Positions 38,431-50,174 of a stretch of 64,000 bases of DNA are shown here, one piece after another. The stretch's first letter is position 1; the number at the start of each line of letters is the position of its first letter. The notes under the pieces were generated by a model. That model was not told the DNA's origin. It was given only the letters and a program-made list of their open reading frames with translations, and did not search any database. Origin of the DNA: Athripsodes cinereus (lineage: Eukaryota; Arthropoda; Insecta; Trichoptera; Leptoceridae); NCBI GenBank assembly GCA_947579605.1, contig OX388312.1, forward strand, positions 3,720,001 to 3,784,000, written 5' to 3'. A program made the position numbers and the translations under genes.

Positions 38431-38499
38431 AAACAGTAATTTCTGTTTGTGGGAGAAATGACAATCAACCAGATATATTCTCTTTGCGCATCGCATTGG

Positions 38500-39050
38500 C
38501 TAAAAGCTGTTTTGATGAGTAAAGTTAATAAGAAAGTATGATAAGAGTTGGAATAACTATTCCATGTTTACTATGAGTATAATTTTTTTGACCACTTTTC
38601 ATTTTTACTTTTGTCTACGTGACTTATCCATAATTATTATGTATAAACAAAACATGTAATTATAATATTATTTATTCTCATATTTTGTCGTTTTAAATAA
38701 TAAAATGTACAATACGCAATTATAATAATATTGATAAGTAATTATTGGAGTGTAAAATCCTATGGATCATGATCTATATTCGGAAACAATAACAACATTG
38801 TTATCGATCATTCATGACCAAACAAGATTTGCATACGTCAATTGAATATTAGATATTATATTATTATTGTCATTCCATTATGTACTATTCATTATTCTTT
38901 TTAATATATCATTGCAGTTGACATGTACCTAATAAAAAAATGTTTATAACAAAGTTACTACACGTAGAAAAATAGGTCAGCTTCTACAACATGTTACCCA
39001 GTGATATTCAGATTAAAATATATTTCGACTGTCCAGCAGAATTATTTTTG
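38500..39050. other. Intergenic sequence, nothing recognised
   Basis: AT-rich spacer between a LINE tail and a split MITE. Confidence 0.4.
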
Positions 39051-39056
39051 TCAGAT

Positions 39057-39663
39057 ACATCTTAATACGATCTTAATCTAGTCTTGATCTTAATCCTACG
39101 ACGCGCAAAATGAAAATAGTCAAAAATACCGCGCTACCGCTACCGCGAGATTGGTATACACCACAGAATTCCATAATATATGAAACCTAGAACCCTGGCA
39201 GCCCTAGATAAATCACATTAGAAAACGAATATCGCAGACGAAAAATCTTCGATCATTTTTCGTTTACAAAAGTGAGGCAAAAAATCTATGAATTTTTGAC
39301 AGAACGGTTGGCAAAAGCGTGTGGTGTATCGTACATTTTATGAACTCTTTCTCGCATTTTTATAAAATATATCATTTTTACATTTAACTATATAAACGTA
39401 ATTGAACATTTTTTTGAAGTTCTTGTCAACGTTTTTAGCGATTTATCACACTTCTTTTTGCCAACGGTTTTGCCAAAAGTGCCGAAAAATGATGCCTCAC
39501 TTTATTGCAATGAAAATATACATACGAGTGCTCCATCTAGGTATTATAAATAAAAATCTATGGTATACACGTATTTTTGACTATAGTCACTTCGTCTGTC
39601 GTATGATCAAGACAATAATTTTATTAAGATCGTATTTAGATTGTGTCAAGAGTTACCCTGTAA
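39057..39663. mobile_element. CAGGGTTACTC MITE split by a 0.4-kb insertion
   Basis: The left half 39057-39167 and right half 39556-39663 together form the MITE, with GGTATACAC near both breakpoints. The intervening sequence is unidentified. Confidence 0.5.
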
Positions 39664-40007
39664 TCCATGACTCAACTAGTCGGAATTTTTCGAAAATTTT
39701 GTGACCAATTCTTTGCCGTGTGTTCCATGGAACGTGTACCCTAATTTACATCGAGAGTTGGCCTACTAGTCACTGAATAAATTAACAACTTTAGTCACAA
39801 AACATTTTTATCTACGCCTAGACAATATTGTCGAAAAAAAATAATCTTTGCATTTATAAGGAATAATTTTATTATTTATTAATTTATTCTTTTTGCACAT
39901 CATCATTATATAACAGTGTTAACAAAACAGTATTTAAAAAAAAACTAGGACGGTATGCAGTGGCGAAATTATCACTATAAAGTCATTTCTCTCATTTAAC
40001 CACGATT

Positions 40008-40175
40008 TATTCTTTAGCCCGAGAACTACTTGGTTAGATCACGTGGATCAAATTCTCAAAGATGGCCACGTTTTGAGTGAGAAAAATTGGCGAGCGTGTA
40101 TATGAGAAATTGTATGAATTCAGAAGAAGCGAACGAAGTATATTATAAAGATAGAGTTGTGTTGCGTTTCGTCCT
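40008..40175 (+). mobile_element. LINE 3' tail fragment, GHVERM family
   Basis: The plus strand encodes [20 protein letters not shown] and MRNCMNSEEANEV, the same family as 2541-2995, with frameshifts and truncated at both ends. Confidence 0.65.
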
Positions 40176-40179
40176 CTTT

Positions 40180-40955
40180 GCCACCAAGAAATTATAGTAG
40201 GTATAAGTATTGTAATATTATAGTTTAGTCACTAAGCTAGATTTAAAAGTTGGTGTAAAAGTTATTCCTTGTTTGTGTTCGAAAATTGAATTTGAATTTT
40301 ATTATATTCCGGAAAGATTATAATAGTTCCTATAAACAATTATTATAATTATTGTCTTTAAATAATCCTGTTGATAAATAGATTCCTACTTATTATGTAA
40401 AATTAACTCTATACAGAAAATCTTCCAAAGTTATGAAATACGGCAATACCTAGCTAGTAATAAATAAGTGCTGTGCATTACAAACTTTAATTTCATACTT
40501 GATAATTGAATCTCAATATCGTTTCAATGTCAGTGGTTCATCTTAGAGTAAATAATAATTATCCTTTACAATCACAAGTTTTGCCTGCTGCTGCATTAGA
40601 GCGAAGTTTTTCAAACTATTTTGCTAATAGATATGGGTCATTTTTTAATACAAGTTGCCCACTCCTGTCGGCAAGACTATAATTTTTTTAATGATTTGAA
40701 TGTTCATATTGATATTTTCAACATAACATACAATGAATTTATCGCCAAGACGGAGACTCTCCTTTGGTTGTGTTGTTTTTTTTTTATTTTGATGATGTCT
40801 CTTTTATGATTTTTTGCTCTGCTTTTCTTGGTTTTTGGCTTTTTTTTCTTCCTGCGGCCAAAATCTTTTATGGTCTCAGTGTAAGGTAGCATTTTTAAGA
40901 TAATAATAATTTCTTTCTCTTAAGGCGAAGCTCCCGATTCGAGTGAAAAAACGTG
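40180..40955. other. Intergenic sequence, nothing recognised
   Basis: AT-rich. GCTGCTGCATTAGAGCGAAG near 40590 is a small GC-richer island without a supported frame. Confidence 0.4.
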
Positions 40956-40959
40956 CGTT

Positions 40960-41250
40960 TTAAACATTATAAAAAGATGGAATCATTAAGTCCCCAAAGA
41001 CTCTTCCGAGTATTATCATGTTTCGTAAACAAATGTTCTTAGATGGGGTAGACAACTGTGAAGATACTGGTACGAACACGTCCAAACGATGAACGATACC
41101 AGAATCCCAAATACTGTATAATCCTACATGAACTACCTGAGGGACGGCGTACACCAGAAAGACCCCAAAAACGATCCAAGGCCAGCTGAGCTTCCACATC
41201 GCAATAGGACTTTTGTGCATGAACAGAACTTAGGGCCTAACAAAAGATTA
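40960..41250 (+). mobile_element. LINE-derived fragment
   Basis: The plus strand reads ILHELPEGRRTPERPQKRSK, like the YRELPEGKRPxGRPxLRFKD motif of insect LINE C-termini. Upstream parts are frameshifted. Confidence 0.55.
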
Positions 41251-41984
41251 AAAAGAAGTAGATAAACAATTGTAATTTTTTTGTCTGTTAGTATAAATAA
41301 GCATAATATTATTTATGGAACACGTAGATATTTTAGTCAAAATTTGTATATGGAATCTACTTTTGTGGAACTTAGTCCCATATACCTACATCTTATGTAG
41401 GTACCTAATCTCAATTAATGTTTTTCTTATCTGTCATGGATCACTTTCAGTTATGAACTGACCCGTTGGATCTTGAACTGAATGTGGCCGATATTATGTA
41501 GATCATTTTGAGAATCTTTGCATTAGAATTATGATACATAGATCGCCCTGTAGATCCTCAAATCACGACAAGATGGGTAATTAGAGGTAATAAAATATTA
41601 AACAATTTATAATTATAAGATGTACAAAACAGATAATCCGTCGTAATTATTAATGAAAATTTTATATAACCTTACAGTGAATAATTTTTCATAATAATTC
41701 TAAAACAGAATTAAATATTAATAATAAATAGGTACCTACATAATATGATATTTGTTTTTGTTTTATTCAGTATAGATCAGCACCTGATGATGCGAACTCG
41801 GAACTCCGAGAAACCGGTCGTGCGTTAATTATATCTTGTAGTAACACTTGACAATAATAAGTACCTATTGTTAATTTTATTGCATAATTCAAAAATTTTA
41901 ATTGAAATAATATTATACACATTAAATAATATATATTATTTTTATTATTATACAAAACATACATTTTTATACAACCATGCAATG

Positions 41985-42215
41985 TTTTTTAGGTTTTTTT
42001 TTTTAGCTATTTTAGATATTCTTACTCATCTTGAAGGGGAAATTTTAGGGCAGTCACGGTGTGGGAAGGTGGCAGATGTCTTGGCTAAGAAACATCAGAG
42101 AAGACCGGATTCCAGAAGGTGGATTAGCTGTTCCGGCTAGCACAAAACAGAGAAGCTTTCACCAGGGTGATAGCCGACGTCGAGGGGACCTGACATGACA
42201 TTTTAAGAAGAAGAT
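41985..42215 (+). mobile_element. RTE-type LINE 3' tail fragment
   Basis: Pieces of the plus strand read FRLAQNREAFTRVIADVEGT, the usual end of RTE-like proteins, preceded by a frameshifted segment. Confidence 0.65.
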
Positions 42216-43219
42216 ATTCTTCGAAACGTTATACTTTTTCCTTCGAAGTGATCTGTGTAAATTGGCTCGTAAACTTCATTTCCAATATTTTTTTATAGAT
42301 GACGATGACTAATAAGTAACAAAGTGAAATATAGCCTGGCTTAACGATTGGAATAGGGGTTATTCCATGTTTGTGACAATAGTGGTACCCAAATTTTACT
42401 TTGCTCGGTGTTTAGATAGATTATCTATTGTATTCACATGAATCTAATGAATACTAAAATTCCATAGACATTTATATAGCTATACTATGTCTATGTAAAA
42501 TTCTGACATGTAAATTCTTAGAGACGGCACAGGCTAAGCATAAATCATAATAATTTATCTGTCATTCAAAACATCGTTGGTTGGGACACGTGGAAAGCAT
42601 ATATGTCATTAAGATTTATGTTTGATTTTTTATTGTTGTTTTACATAATAATTTATCGTTAGACTGTGTTAAATCTATGAAGATAGTAAGTTATTGTTGT
42701 TATTTGTGACTCAGATTTTTTTCTATAACATCATTAATAACATCAGGGTATTTTTCACAGGTGGGGTAGCTAGCAGAGGGGAGACTAGACTTTTATATAT
42801 AATAGAAAATTTTAATATTTATTTATTGATTGTCTCAAAGGGCACAAACAGTTTAACTACATAAATATCAACATTACAAATCTCATCAAAAAACAAAACA
42901 ATCAAGGTCCTACAGATTACCAAAGTGTATGACGAACACGTTGCTAGCAAACAATAACATAATATACATTTTTTTGTGAATAATTAAAAATAAAAAACAA
43001 AAAAAAACATGAAAATTAATAGTTAGATAATATTTCACGTTCTCATCGTTTTTGTATAATGAATTCATAAAATATTCATTGTTACTATTGCAATTCTGCA
43101 TGCGTTCGTTTTGGCACGCGATGCTTTTTCGCATGAATGGAAAGCCCACCACTGGTAGCCAACAGGTAAACTAACTTTTTTAAAAAATAAATTTAGATAT
43201 TAATATATAAACCAAAATT

Positions 43220-43575
43220 CACCGTTAACACCCTCATTGTAAGCCATTGCTTGTGTCATGAAAGTGGAATGCGTCATTAACCGTAGGAATCGAACCCAGG
43301 ATCTTCGATCGAATTTAGAGTCCGAGTCTCCATTTGCAGCGTCCATACAGCTGGATGAAAACGTCAATCATCAGTCTTCAATCATTCGGTGACAGTTCGG
43401 AGCATTCTCTGAAATAATATTCAAATTAATGCCTTCGTTACCCTCCTTGGGACGGGTTTTATTGATATTTATTTGGAGAATGCTCCGAATTGTCACCGAA
43501 TGATTGAAGATCGACGTTTTCGTCCAGCTGTGTGGACGCTGCTATTTACCGGCTACCCGCCACTTTATCTGTTTT
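43220..43575 (-). mobile_element. Third tRNA-like SINE, split by a foldback MITE
   Basis: The reverse complement has box B GGTTCGATTCC (complement of 43287-43297) and a head split by the MITE at 43336-43543. The sequence ATTT occurs on both sides of that insertion. The family is not seen elsewhere in the window. Confidence 0.45.
43336..43543. mobile_element. Foldback MITE, copy 3, diverged
   Basis: A 208-bp palindrome with ends GCAGCGTCC, sharing the inner GGAGCATTCTC segment with the other copies and flanked by ATTT. It is inserted in a tRNA-like SINE. Confidence 0.7.
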
Positions 43576-44039
43576 ACACGTCAAATGTCTTATTCGCGAC
43601 GTTTTGCGAATAATTAAAATTTACAGGAATCTCAAAAATTCTAAAATTTTACCAGAAAATATCGGGAGGCCTATTTTTTGACGGGACTCCGTGAGACGTT
43701 TCAAAACTAGTAAACAGATACATAAATAAAATAAGCAAATGTCGAATCTAGAATCACAATCAGTCAGCGACAGGAAACAGCATTCAGAATAATAAGCGAC
43801 ACACAGTATCTTATTATAATGATAAATAAATCTTCATAAATATTAATTCCGTTTGTCTGCACGAGTATAAAAGTTACACAATGAAGAAAAGATCTAACAC
43901 AGTAATTTACAGGCAGAACCGTTAAACAATGTCTTTATGATGCAAAGCATTTGATCTGCCTACTGGTTTCCTCAAACCGATATGAACTTCTCTTCTCCTC
44001 TCCGAGCCAATAAAACATTCAGAATGGATATTTGGATGT

Positions 44040-44335
44040 AAACAGAATGCGTGTAAATAAGATACGATTTTTGGGCATGTGTGGCGAATGAATGTCGAAG
44101 ACGGTGTATTTATCTGAAAGAGGGGATGTGAGAAAGCACGAATGTCTGACATTTACGTTGCTTGACCACTTAGATCAAATTCTCAAGGAGGGCTTCATGT
44201 TGTGTATGAGAAACCGACGTGCATATATGAGAAACTCTATGAATGTGAAGGAAGTGAAAGAAGTATGTAGATCTCGATCTACATGGCTTGCGCCTTCTCT
44301 TCCTATCCCACTTGGGATGCGACGTAAGAGAATAG
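44040..44335 (+). mobile_element. LINE 3' tail, GHVERM family
   Basis: The plus strand encodes MRVNKIRFLG, then SERGDVRKHE, LDHLDQILKEG and MRNSMNVKEVKEV. It ends near TATCCCACTTGGGATGCGAC, the family 3' terminus. Confidence 0.7.
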
Positions 44336-44943
44336 TATAATTTACTAACACCCACCTTTTCCAGGATGCTTAAAACTTATCGAAAAGAGTTGGAGATTCC
44401 GAATTTTTCTGAAAACAATCGATCCCTCAAATTTTTAAAGAAGAAAATACATACGTTTTTTTTAAATAAATATTTTTATTTTAATAATGCTCTTTTTTTA
44501 TTTATTATTATGACGTGGATGTAATTTCCCAGAATTGATTTTACAGTGTTTTTGGGGTGTTTGGGCACATAAAGGGCACTCCAACGTTATCCAGGAACAA
44601 AATACCTAATAATAATACTGTATTGATACTATAATAATATAAAATTCTATATTTGATTCACTAAACGAATAACATCCAACTATCATAGACATAAAGTTGC
44701 TCAGTTTTATTGAAATATTTAGCACAAAAAAATAGTTTTGTATAGTTTGGTTTTAATATGTCTTCATATTTTTGAGGTTATTTTTTGTTTACTATATTAT
44801 AATATTGAGTATTATTGTGATATTTAACCAATTTTTTATCAACGTATCGTTAACGTTATCAATTTATCAATAAACAAATAAAACTTTACTATAGATTCTA
44901 TTTTATCGGTGTCAACGTTGCGCCTTAGTGCCTTTTACTTAAG

Positions 44944-45020
44944 AGATGGACTAAGTCCGAAAGGACTCTGCCGATTTAGAATAAATTCAGTGAAAGAAAA
45001 CAGTGTTTGTGTTTTTTTTA
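44944..45020 (+). mobile_element. Single-arm element of the ATG-stem-GAAA group
   Basis: It reads AGATGGACTAAGTCCGAAAG with stem GGAC/GTCC, then an AATAAA-type stretch and AACAGTG, in the same order as the other group members. No palindrome is present. Confidence 0.4.
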
Positions 45021-45344
45021 TTATTTTTATAGTTTATATAAAATTATTTTTGGCATGTTTGCTAGTGAGCATTGTATAGTTATAATAAAATATATTATTC
45101 GTATTTCCCAGCTGATGTTGATTGATAAGATGTATGTAAAATTATTCCGTTTAATTGACATGAAAACGAATGGCTGTAGTTAGCTATTCATCACCAGGGG
45201 ATTACCTACAGTCTACACCATATTATTATACAGTAATACGGAATATGGAAATGGTAAATGGACCCGTGCCATCAGAATGTCATGGGATCAAGACAAATAC
45301 ATTTAACATTCATTGCTATTACTCAGAAATATAAATAAATAAAT

Positions 45345-45520
45345 TCTTCTTCCTCTTTTGTTGTCGGTCAGCAATGACAAATAATAAAAACACCAAATCC
45401 ACATCTACACTCCCAGAAAGCAACAAACTCTCTTGCAGCTCCTCCTAGGTGCGTTCGCCCCACAAATTCCTCCCAGTGACACTGTCTGGGAGCCATTGGG
45501 CATGTCAGGAGGTGTCCATT
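45345..45520 (+). mobile_element. Left half of a retroposon split by the long-inverted-repeat element
   Basis: This repeat-like sequence stops exactly at the border of the inverted-repeat element (45521). It seems to continue at 51072-51290, which ends in an AATA-rich tail and encodes MSINIAGLTPKK, resembling the start of a LINE endonuclease domain. The bases ATT occur on both sides of the insertion. Confidence 0.45.
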
Positions 45521-46406
45521 TAGCCCAGGAAATATAGGATTTTTCAGGGAAATAATTTATAACCAGCTGAAACTTTCAGGGATGGTTCCTTGATGCTTCT
45601 GGAAGAAATCCTGAAAAGTCTCTAAAAATCTTATGTGAGCTTCTATCCAAAATGGCGGATTAAAGATGGCCGCCAAGCGCATGGCACCTTGCTAAATGTT
45701 TTTCATTATATCTATGTAAATAAAAAACTTTTTTGTATTCTGAAAAAATATATATAATCTGGAAACATGTTTGTTTTTGTAAAAATATATTAAAAAAGTC
45801 TAAACAAATTACAAATATTATTTTTTTGAGTATGAAATATTTTTTTCGGAATAAAAAAAATAATTTTTAATATTTCACCCCATAACTTTTTATGTATTAA
45901 TAAATCGTAAAAAACTATTCTTATACTTTTTCTGGCTGTGAATATAAGGATTATAATGAAAAAAATTTTTTGAAGAAATACTGAAAAATAGTTGAGATAT
46001 TTGAATTTGAATGGAGCACATGCGTGATCTCTTTGTCAAATAACGATTTCAGTCGGGCTGGTAAGTATGCGAAATATGGAATAAATCTTGAGTTATGCTT
46101 CTACAAGATGATCCATACATGAGGTAGGTTCCTGTAATATAAAAATAAAAACAAATTCTCTATAAATTTCGACCCACCCTACTCCACCCATCCCATAATA
46201 TCACCTTTATCTTATTACAGTTTCTCCAAGAAGAATTTGCTCAGATATTCAAAATTCTTGCATGAAAACTGTAAATTTTCAAAACAAAACTTCAAATTCA
46301 GTTTATTAATACCCACTACGCTCAAAATAAGTAGTCATCGTCAATTATCGAAAAAGTTTTTAATGTAAATATAGGATATTATTTCGCACTATGATAGAAG
46401 AAATAA
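45521..46406. repeat. Long inverted repeat, left arm
   Basis: The reverse complement is found at 50175-51071. It includes AAGATGGCCGCCAAGCGCAT. A small indel lies near the outer end, where the right arm has about nine extra bases. Confidence 0.85.
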
Positions 46407-46447
46407 CGCATTTTTGCGTAATATTTTCACTTGAGTTATTTATATCA

Positions 46448-46680
46448 TAATGCATTCACCTACAAGTGGGGTAGCCAGCAGACAAATTCCTTGTAATTAA
46501 TGTACAGATCGTCGTCTCTGTGCCATAAAATTTAAACATTCATAGGCGGCACCTAATCGTCGAATTTTAGATGATAGTTACCTTGTGTGTGATGTTTTAT
46601 GAAAAAAATTCTTTTACAGGACACTCGAAATCTTACGGAAAAGATTGATAAAGGTCCATTCTTTTCTGGAGACTCTATTT
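46448..46680 (-). mobile_element. Tail-sharing short repeat copy inside the long-inverted-repeat element
   Basis: The plus strand CACCTACAAGTGGGGTAGCC followed by AGCAGACAAATTCC, and further on CAGGACACTCGAAATCTTAC, is the complement of the 52916-53177 family. It is repeated at 48266-48498 by the duplication across the gap. Confidence 0.55.
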
Positions 46681-46805
46681 TCATAATATTTCTATTATTT
46701 TTGGTAATGATAATGTATTTGTATTACGTCTGTCTATTAAATTTCACGTATTATGAAGGCTGCTAATTACGTTTCGGGAAATGGGGTAAGATATTTGAGT
46801 CCATG

Positions 46806-47085
46806 TAATAGACCATTAAAGGATGACGTCACAGAAAAATCCTTGAGGGGCATCAGGCATCCCAACACACCACATTCACAGTGTTTACGGTGTAATATTA
46901 GGTGGGACGCCTAAAGAATAGATACCTAATAATCAAAAAAACTGTCAGTGTCGATTTTGTTATAATTTTGTCGTCTGACTTTCTTTTTTTTCTCTTATGG
47001 CATAACATCCTACAAGTATGATTTGCGCAATTTGATTGTTTGCCCCCCAAGCAAAAGCAAATCCATAGTCGGAATTTAGCACAAA
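46806..47085. mobile_element. TAGACCATT MITE, right end lost
   Basis: It matches 21633-21890 and stops at AAATCCATAGTCGG. It appears again at 48624-48903 in the duplicated gap flank. Confidence 0.65.
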
Positions 47086-47133
47086 AAGATTTATAAAAAA
47101 TTTTCAGCTAAATTAAAAAAAAGAAACAATTAA

Positions 47134-47378
47134 TCAGAGAGATGAGGAATCGGACGTGTTTCCAACATTTATCACGAATTGGTCGAAAGCATCATCCATC
47201 ATTCCATCTGACATCCAAAATATTTTTTCTACTTTAATCACGTGTTTTAAACAATTGCTCCAATTTTCCACTTGTCACATTGCGAATCGCATTCTCGAAA
47301 AAAATTTTAACCTCAAGAAGTTTTATTCTTCGCCGAAACCTCATTTTTGATTTGCGCCCAAATTACCTCTATGGGGTT
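47134..47378 (-). pseudogene. IS630/Tc1-mariner-type transposase C-terminal remnant
   Basis: Minus-strand frames give NPIEVIWAQIKNEV, AIRNVTSGKLEQLF and VEKIFWMSDGMMDDAF, then INVGNTSDSSSL and a stop. These match in order the end of IS630/Tc1-type DDE transposases, where NPIE follows the last catalytic-domain strand. Two frameshifts or stops interrupt it and the rest of the gene is missing. An identical copy is at 48952-49196 because of the duplicated gap flank. Confidence 0.6.
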
Positions 47379-47835
47379 ACACGGCTAGTGTCTAATATTC
47401 ACTGTCAAATAATAAAAACATATCTATTCGAAAAGAAGTACAAAAAAATATCTCTAATGTACAATATAAATTGAGGTGATTTTTCCGTGTAGCCGCTATT
47501 TCATATAATGTATTTCGTTTAAGCAATGTATTTGAATCTGTTGGTAAATATTTTTTTAACGAAAAGTAGAAAGGGTAATTTCAATATATATGGAAAGATA
47601 ATTTACACAATTGCAATGAAAATACCTTTTATAAGGTTTCAAAAGCAAACTTTTAATTATAGCCGCGTGATCGTTAGTGACTTTATAAAAAGGGTACAGT
47701 CATTTAAAAGCTATTTAAAAAATACGGAGTAGAAGAAACGGCCTTTTATTGAAATTTGCCTGGATGTACTAAACGTTCTCAGAATTGTTCACGTGGACAA
47801 TTGCATCTTCTCGGTGGACGTACTTTAACAATAAT

Positions 47836-47935
47836 CAGTATGAATATGGGCTTGCAACCCGAAACACGTGTAACTGATAAATAAAGAAATTTAAAACTCT
47901 TAAGTATTTTTTACTTATTAATTTTTTAACAAAGT
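47836..47935 (+). mobile_element. Single-arm copy of the 8453-8664 retroposon family
   Basis: TGAATATGGGCTTGCAACCC then GAAACACGTG, then AATAAAGAAATTTAAAACTC, matching 8574-8640 closely. It is duplicated at 49654-49753 with the rest of the gap flank. Confidence 0.6.
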
Positions 47936-48065
47936 TTATTATTTTTAACAATATACCATCTCAGTAAATTTTCTCATACATATAATTACAAAACTTTTAT
48001 TGCATTCCGAATGAGACACCTCCAGAACATGTATTTTTTTATACAACTTACACTTTTACTGGCGA

Positions 48066-48265
48066 NNNNNNNNNNNNNNNNNNNNNNNNNNNNNNNNNNN
48101 NNNNNNNNNNNNNNNNNNNNNNNNNNNNNNNNNNNNNNNNNNNNNNNNNNNNNNNNNNNNNNNNNNNNNNNNNNNNNNNNNNNNNNNNNNNNNNNNNNNN
48201 NNNNNNNNNNNNNNNNNNNNNNNNNNNNNNNNNNNNNNNNNNNNNNNNNNNNNNNNNNNNNNNNN
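48066..48265. other. Assembly gap, 200 N
   Basis: A run of exactly 200 undetermined bases, the usual placeholder for a scaffold gap of unknown size. Confidence 0.99.
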
Positions 48266-49883
48266 TAATGCATTCACCTACAAGTGGGGTAGCCAGCAGA
48301 CAAATTCCTTGTAATTAATGTACAGATCGTCGTCTCTGTGCCATAAAATTTAAACATTCATAGGCGGCACCTAATCGTCGAATTTTAGATGATAGTTACC
48401 TTGTGTGTGATGTTTTATGAAAAAAATTCTTTTACAGGACACTCGAAATCTTACGGAAAAGATTGATAAAGGTCCATTCTTTTCTGGAGACTCTATTTTC
48501 ATAATATTTCTATTATTTTTGGTAATGATAATGTATTTGTATTACGTCTGTCTATTAAATTTCACGTATTATGAAGGCTGCTAATTACGTTTCGGGAAAT
48601 GGGGTAAGATATTTGAGTCCATGTAATAGACCATTAAAGGATGACGTCACAGAAAAATCCTTGAGGGGCATCAGGCATCCCAACACACCACATTCACAGT
48701 GTTTACGGTGTAATATTAGGTGGGACGCCTAAAGAATAGATACCTAATAATCAAAAAAACTGTCAGTGTCGATTTTGTTATAATTTTGTCGTCTGACTTT
48801 CTTTTTTTTCTCTTATGGCATAACATCCTACAAGTATGATTTGCGCAATTTGATTGTTTGCCCCCCAAGCAAAAGCAAATCCATAGTCGGAATTTAGCAC
48901 AAAAAGATTTATAAAAAATTTTCAGCTAAATTAAAAAAAAGAAACAATTAATCAGAGAGATGAGGAATCGGACGTGTTTCCAACATTTATCACGAATTGG
49001 TCGAAAGCATCATCCATCATTCCATCTGACATCCAAAATATTTTTTCTACTTTAATCACGTGTTTTAAACAATTGCTCCAATTTTCCACTTGTCACATTG
49101 CGAATCGCATTCTCGAAAAAAATTTTAACCTCAAGAAGTTTTATTCTTCGCCGAAACCTCATTTTTGATTTGCGCCCAAATTACCTCTATGGGGTTACAC
49201 GGCTAGTGTCTAATATTCACTGTCAAATAATAAAAACATATCTATTCGAAAAGAAGTACAAAAAAATATCTCTAATGTACAATATAAATTGAGGTGATTT
49301 TTCCGTGTAGCCGCTATTTCATATAATGTATTTCGTTTAAGCAATGTATTTGAATCTGTTGGTAAATATTTTTTTAACGAAAAGTAGAAAGGGTAATTTC
49401 AATATATATGGAAAGATAATTTACACAATTGCAATGAAAATACCTTTTATAAGGTTTCAAAAGCAAACTTTTAATTATAGCCGCGTGATCGTTAGTGACT
49501 TTATAAAAAGGGTACAGTCATTTAAAAGCTATTTAAAAAATACGGAGTAGAAGAAACGGCCTTTTATTGAAATTTGCCTGGATGTACTAAACGTTCTCAG
49601 AATTGTTCACGTGGACAATTGCATCTTCTCGGTGGACGTACTTTAACAATAATCAGTATGAATATGGGCTTGCAACCCGAAACACGTGTAACTGATAAAT
49701 AAAGAAATTTAAAACTCTTAAGTATTTTTTACTTATTAATTTTTTAACAAAGTTTATTATTTTTAACAATATACCATCTCAGTAAATTTTCTCATACATA
49801 TAATTACAAAACTTTTATTGCATTCCGAATGAGACACCTCCAGAACATGTATTTTTTTATACAACTTACACTTTTACTGGCGA
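48266..49883. repeat. 1618-bp direct duplication, right copy (gap flank)
   Basis: Starts at the first base after the gap and repeats 46448-48065 in full. The likely cause is two overlapping contig ends placed side by side. Confidence 0.9.
48952..49196 (-). pseudogene. Second copy of the transposase remnant (duplicated gap flank)
   Basis: Identical to 47134-47378 at a constant offset of 1818 bases. It should probably not be counted as a separate locus. Confidence 0.55.
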
Positions 49884-50174
49884 ATAAAATTATCAATAAG
49901 CAGTTAAATGTACATGAATTTGAACATAAATAGATAAACTGAGAGTAAAAACGAAATTTCATAGCAAAAAAATCAATTATTACATGTTTTGAGTGGTCAA
50001 ATTCTCATTTATTTGAACCGACGTGTAAAAGTATTAGTTACCAGTCTGATGAATGATTTGGCATCTTTTGCTTGTTTTCCATGTTTTTTCGATTTTTTTT
50101 TTGTAAACAAATGATTTAATTTCACTATAATTAATTATTCTATAATATTATTTGAAACTTTCTTTTTTTATTAT

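Larger units (their letters stand above)
46448..48065. repeat. 1618-bp direct duplication, left copy (gap flank)
   Basis: It runs from TAATGCATTCACC to TTTTACTGGCGA and reappears at 48266-49883 at a constant offset with no indel detected. It ends exactly at the N gap. Confidence 0.9.

Noticed and set aside
38188..38496. 102-codon minus-strand open frame
   Set aside because: It lies opposite a LINE C-terminus that is clearly coded on the plus strand.
47156..47732. Plus-strand open frames at 47.1-47.7 kb, present again at 49.0-49.6 kb
   Set aside because: The repetition is due to the duplicated gap flank and not to conservation. The coding trace in this region is on the minus strand.
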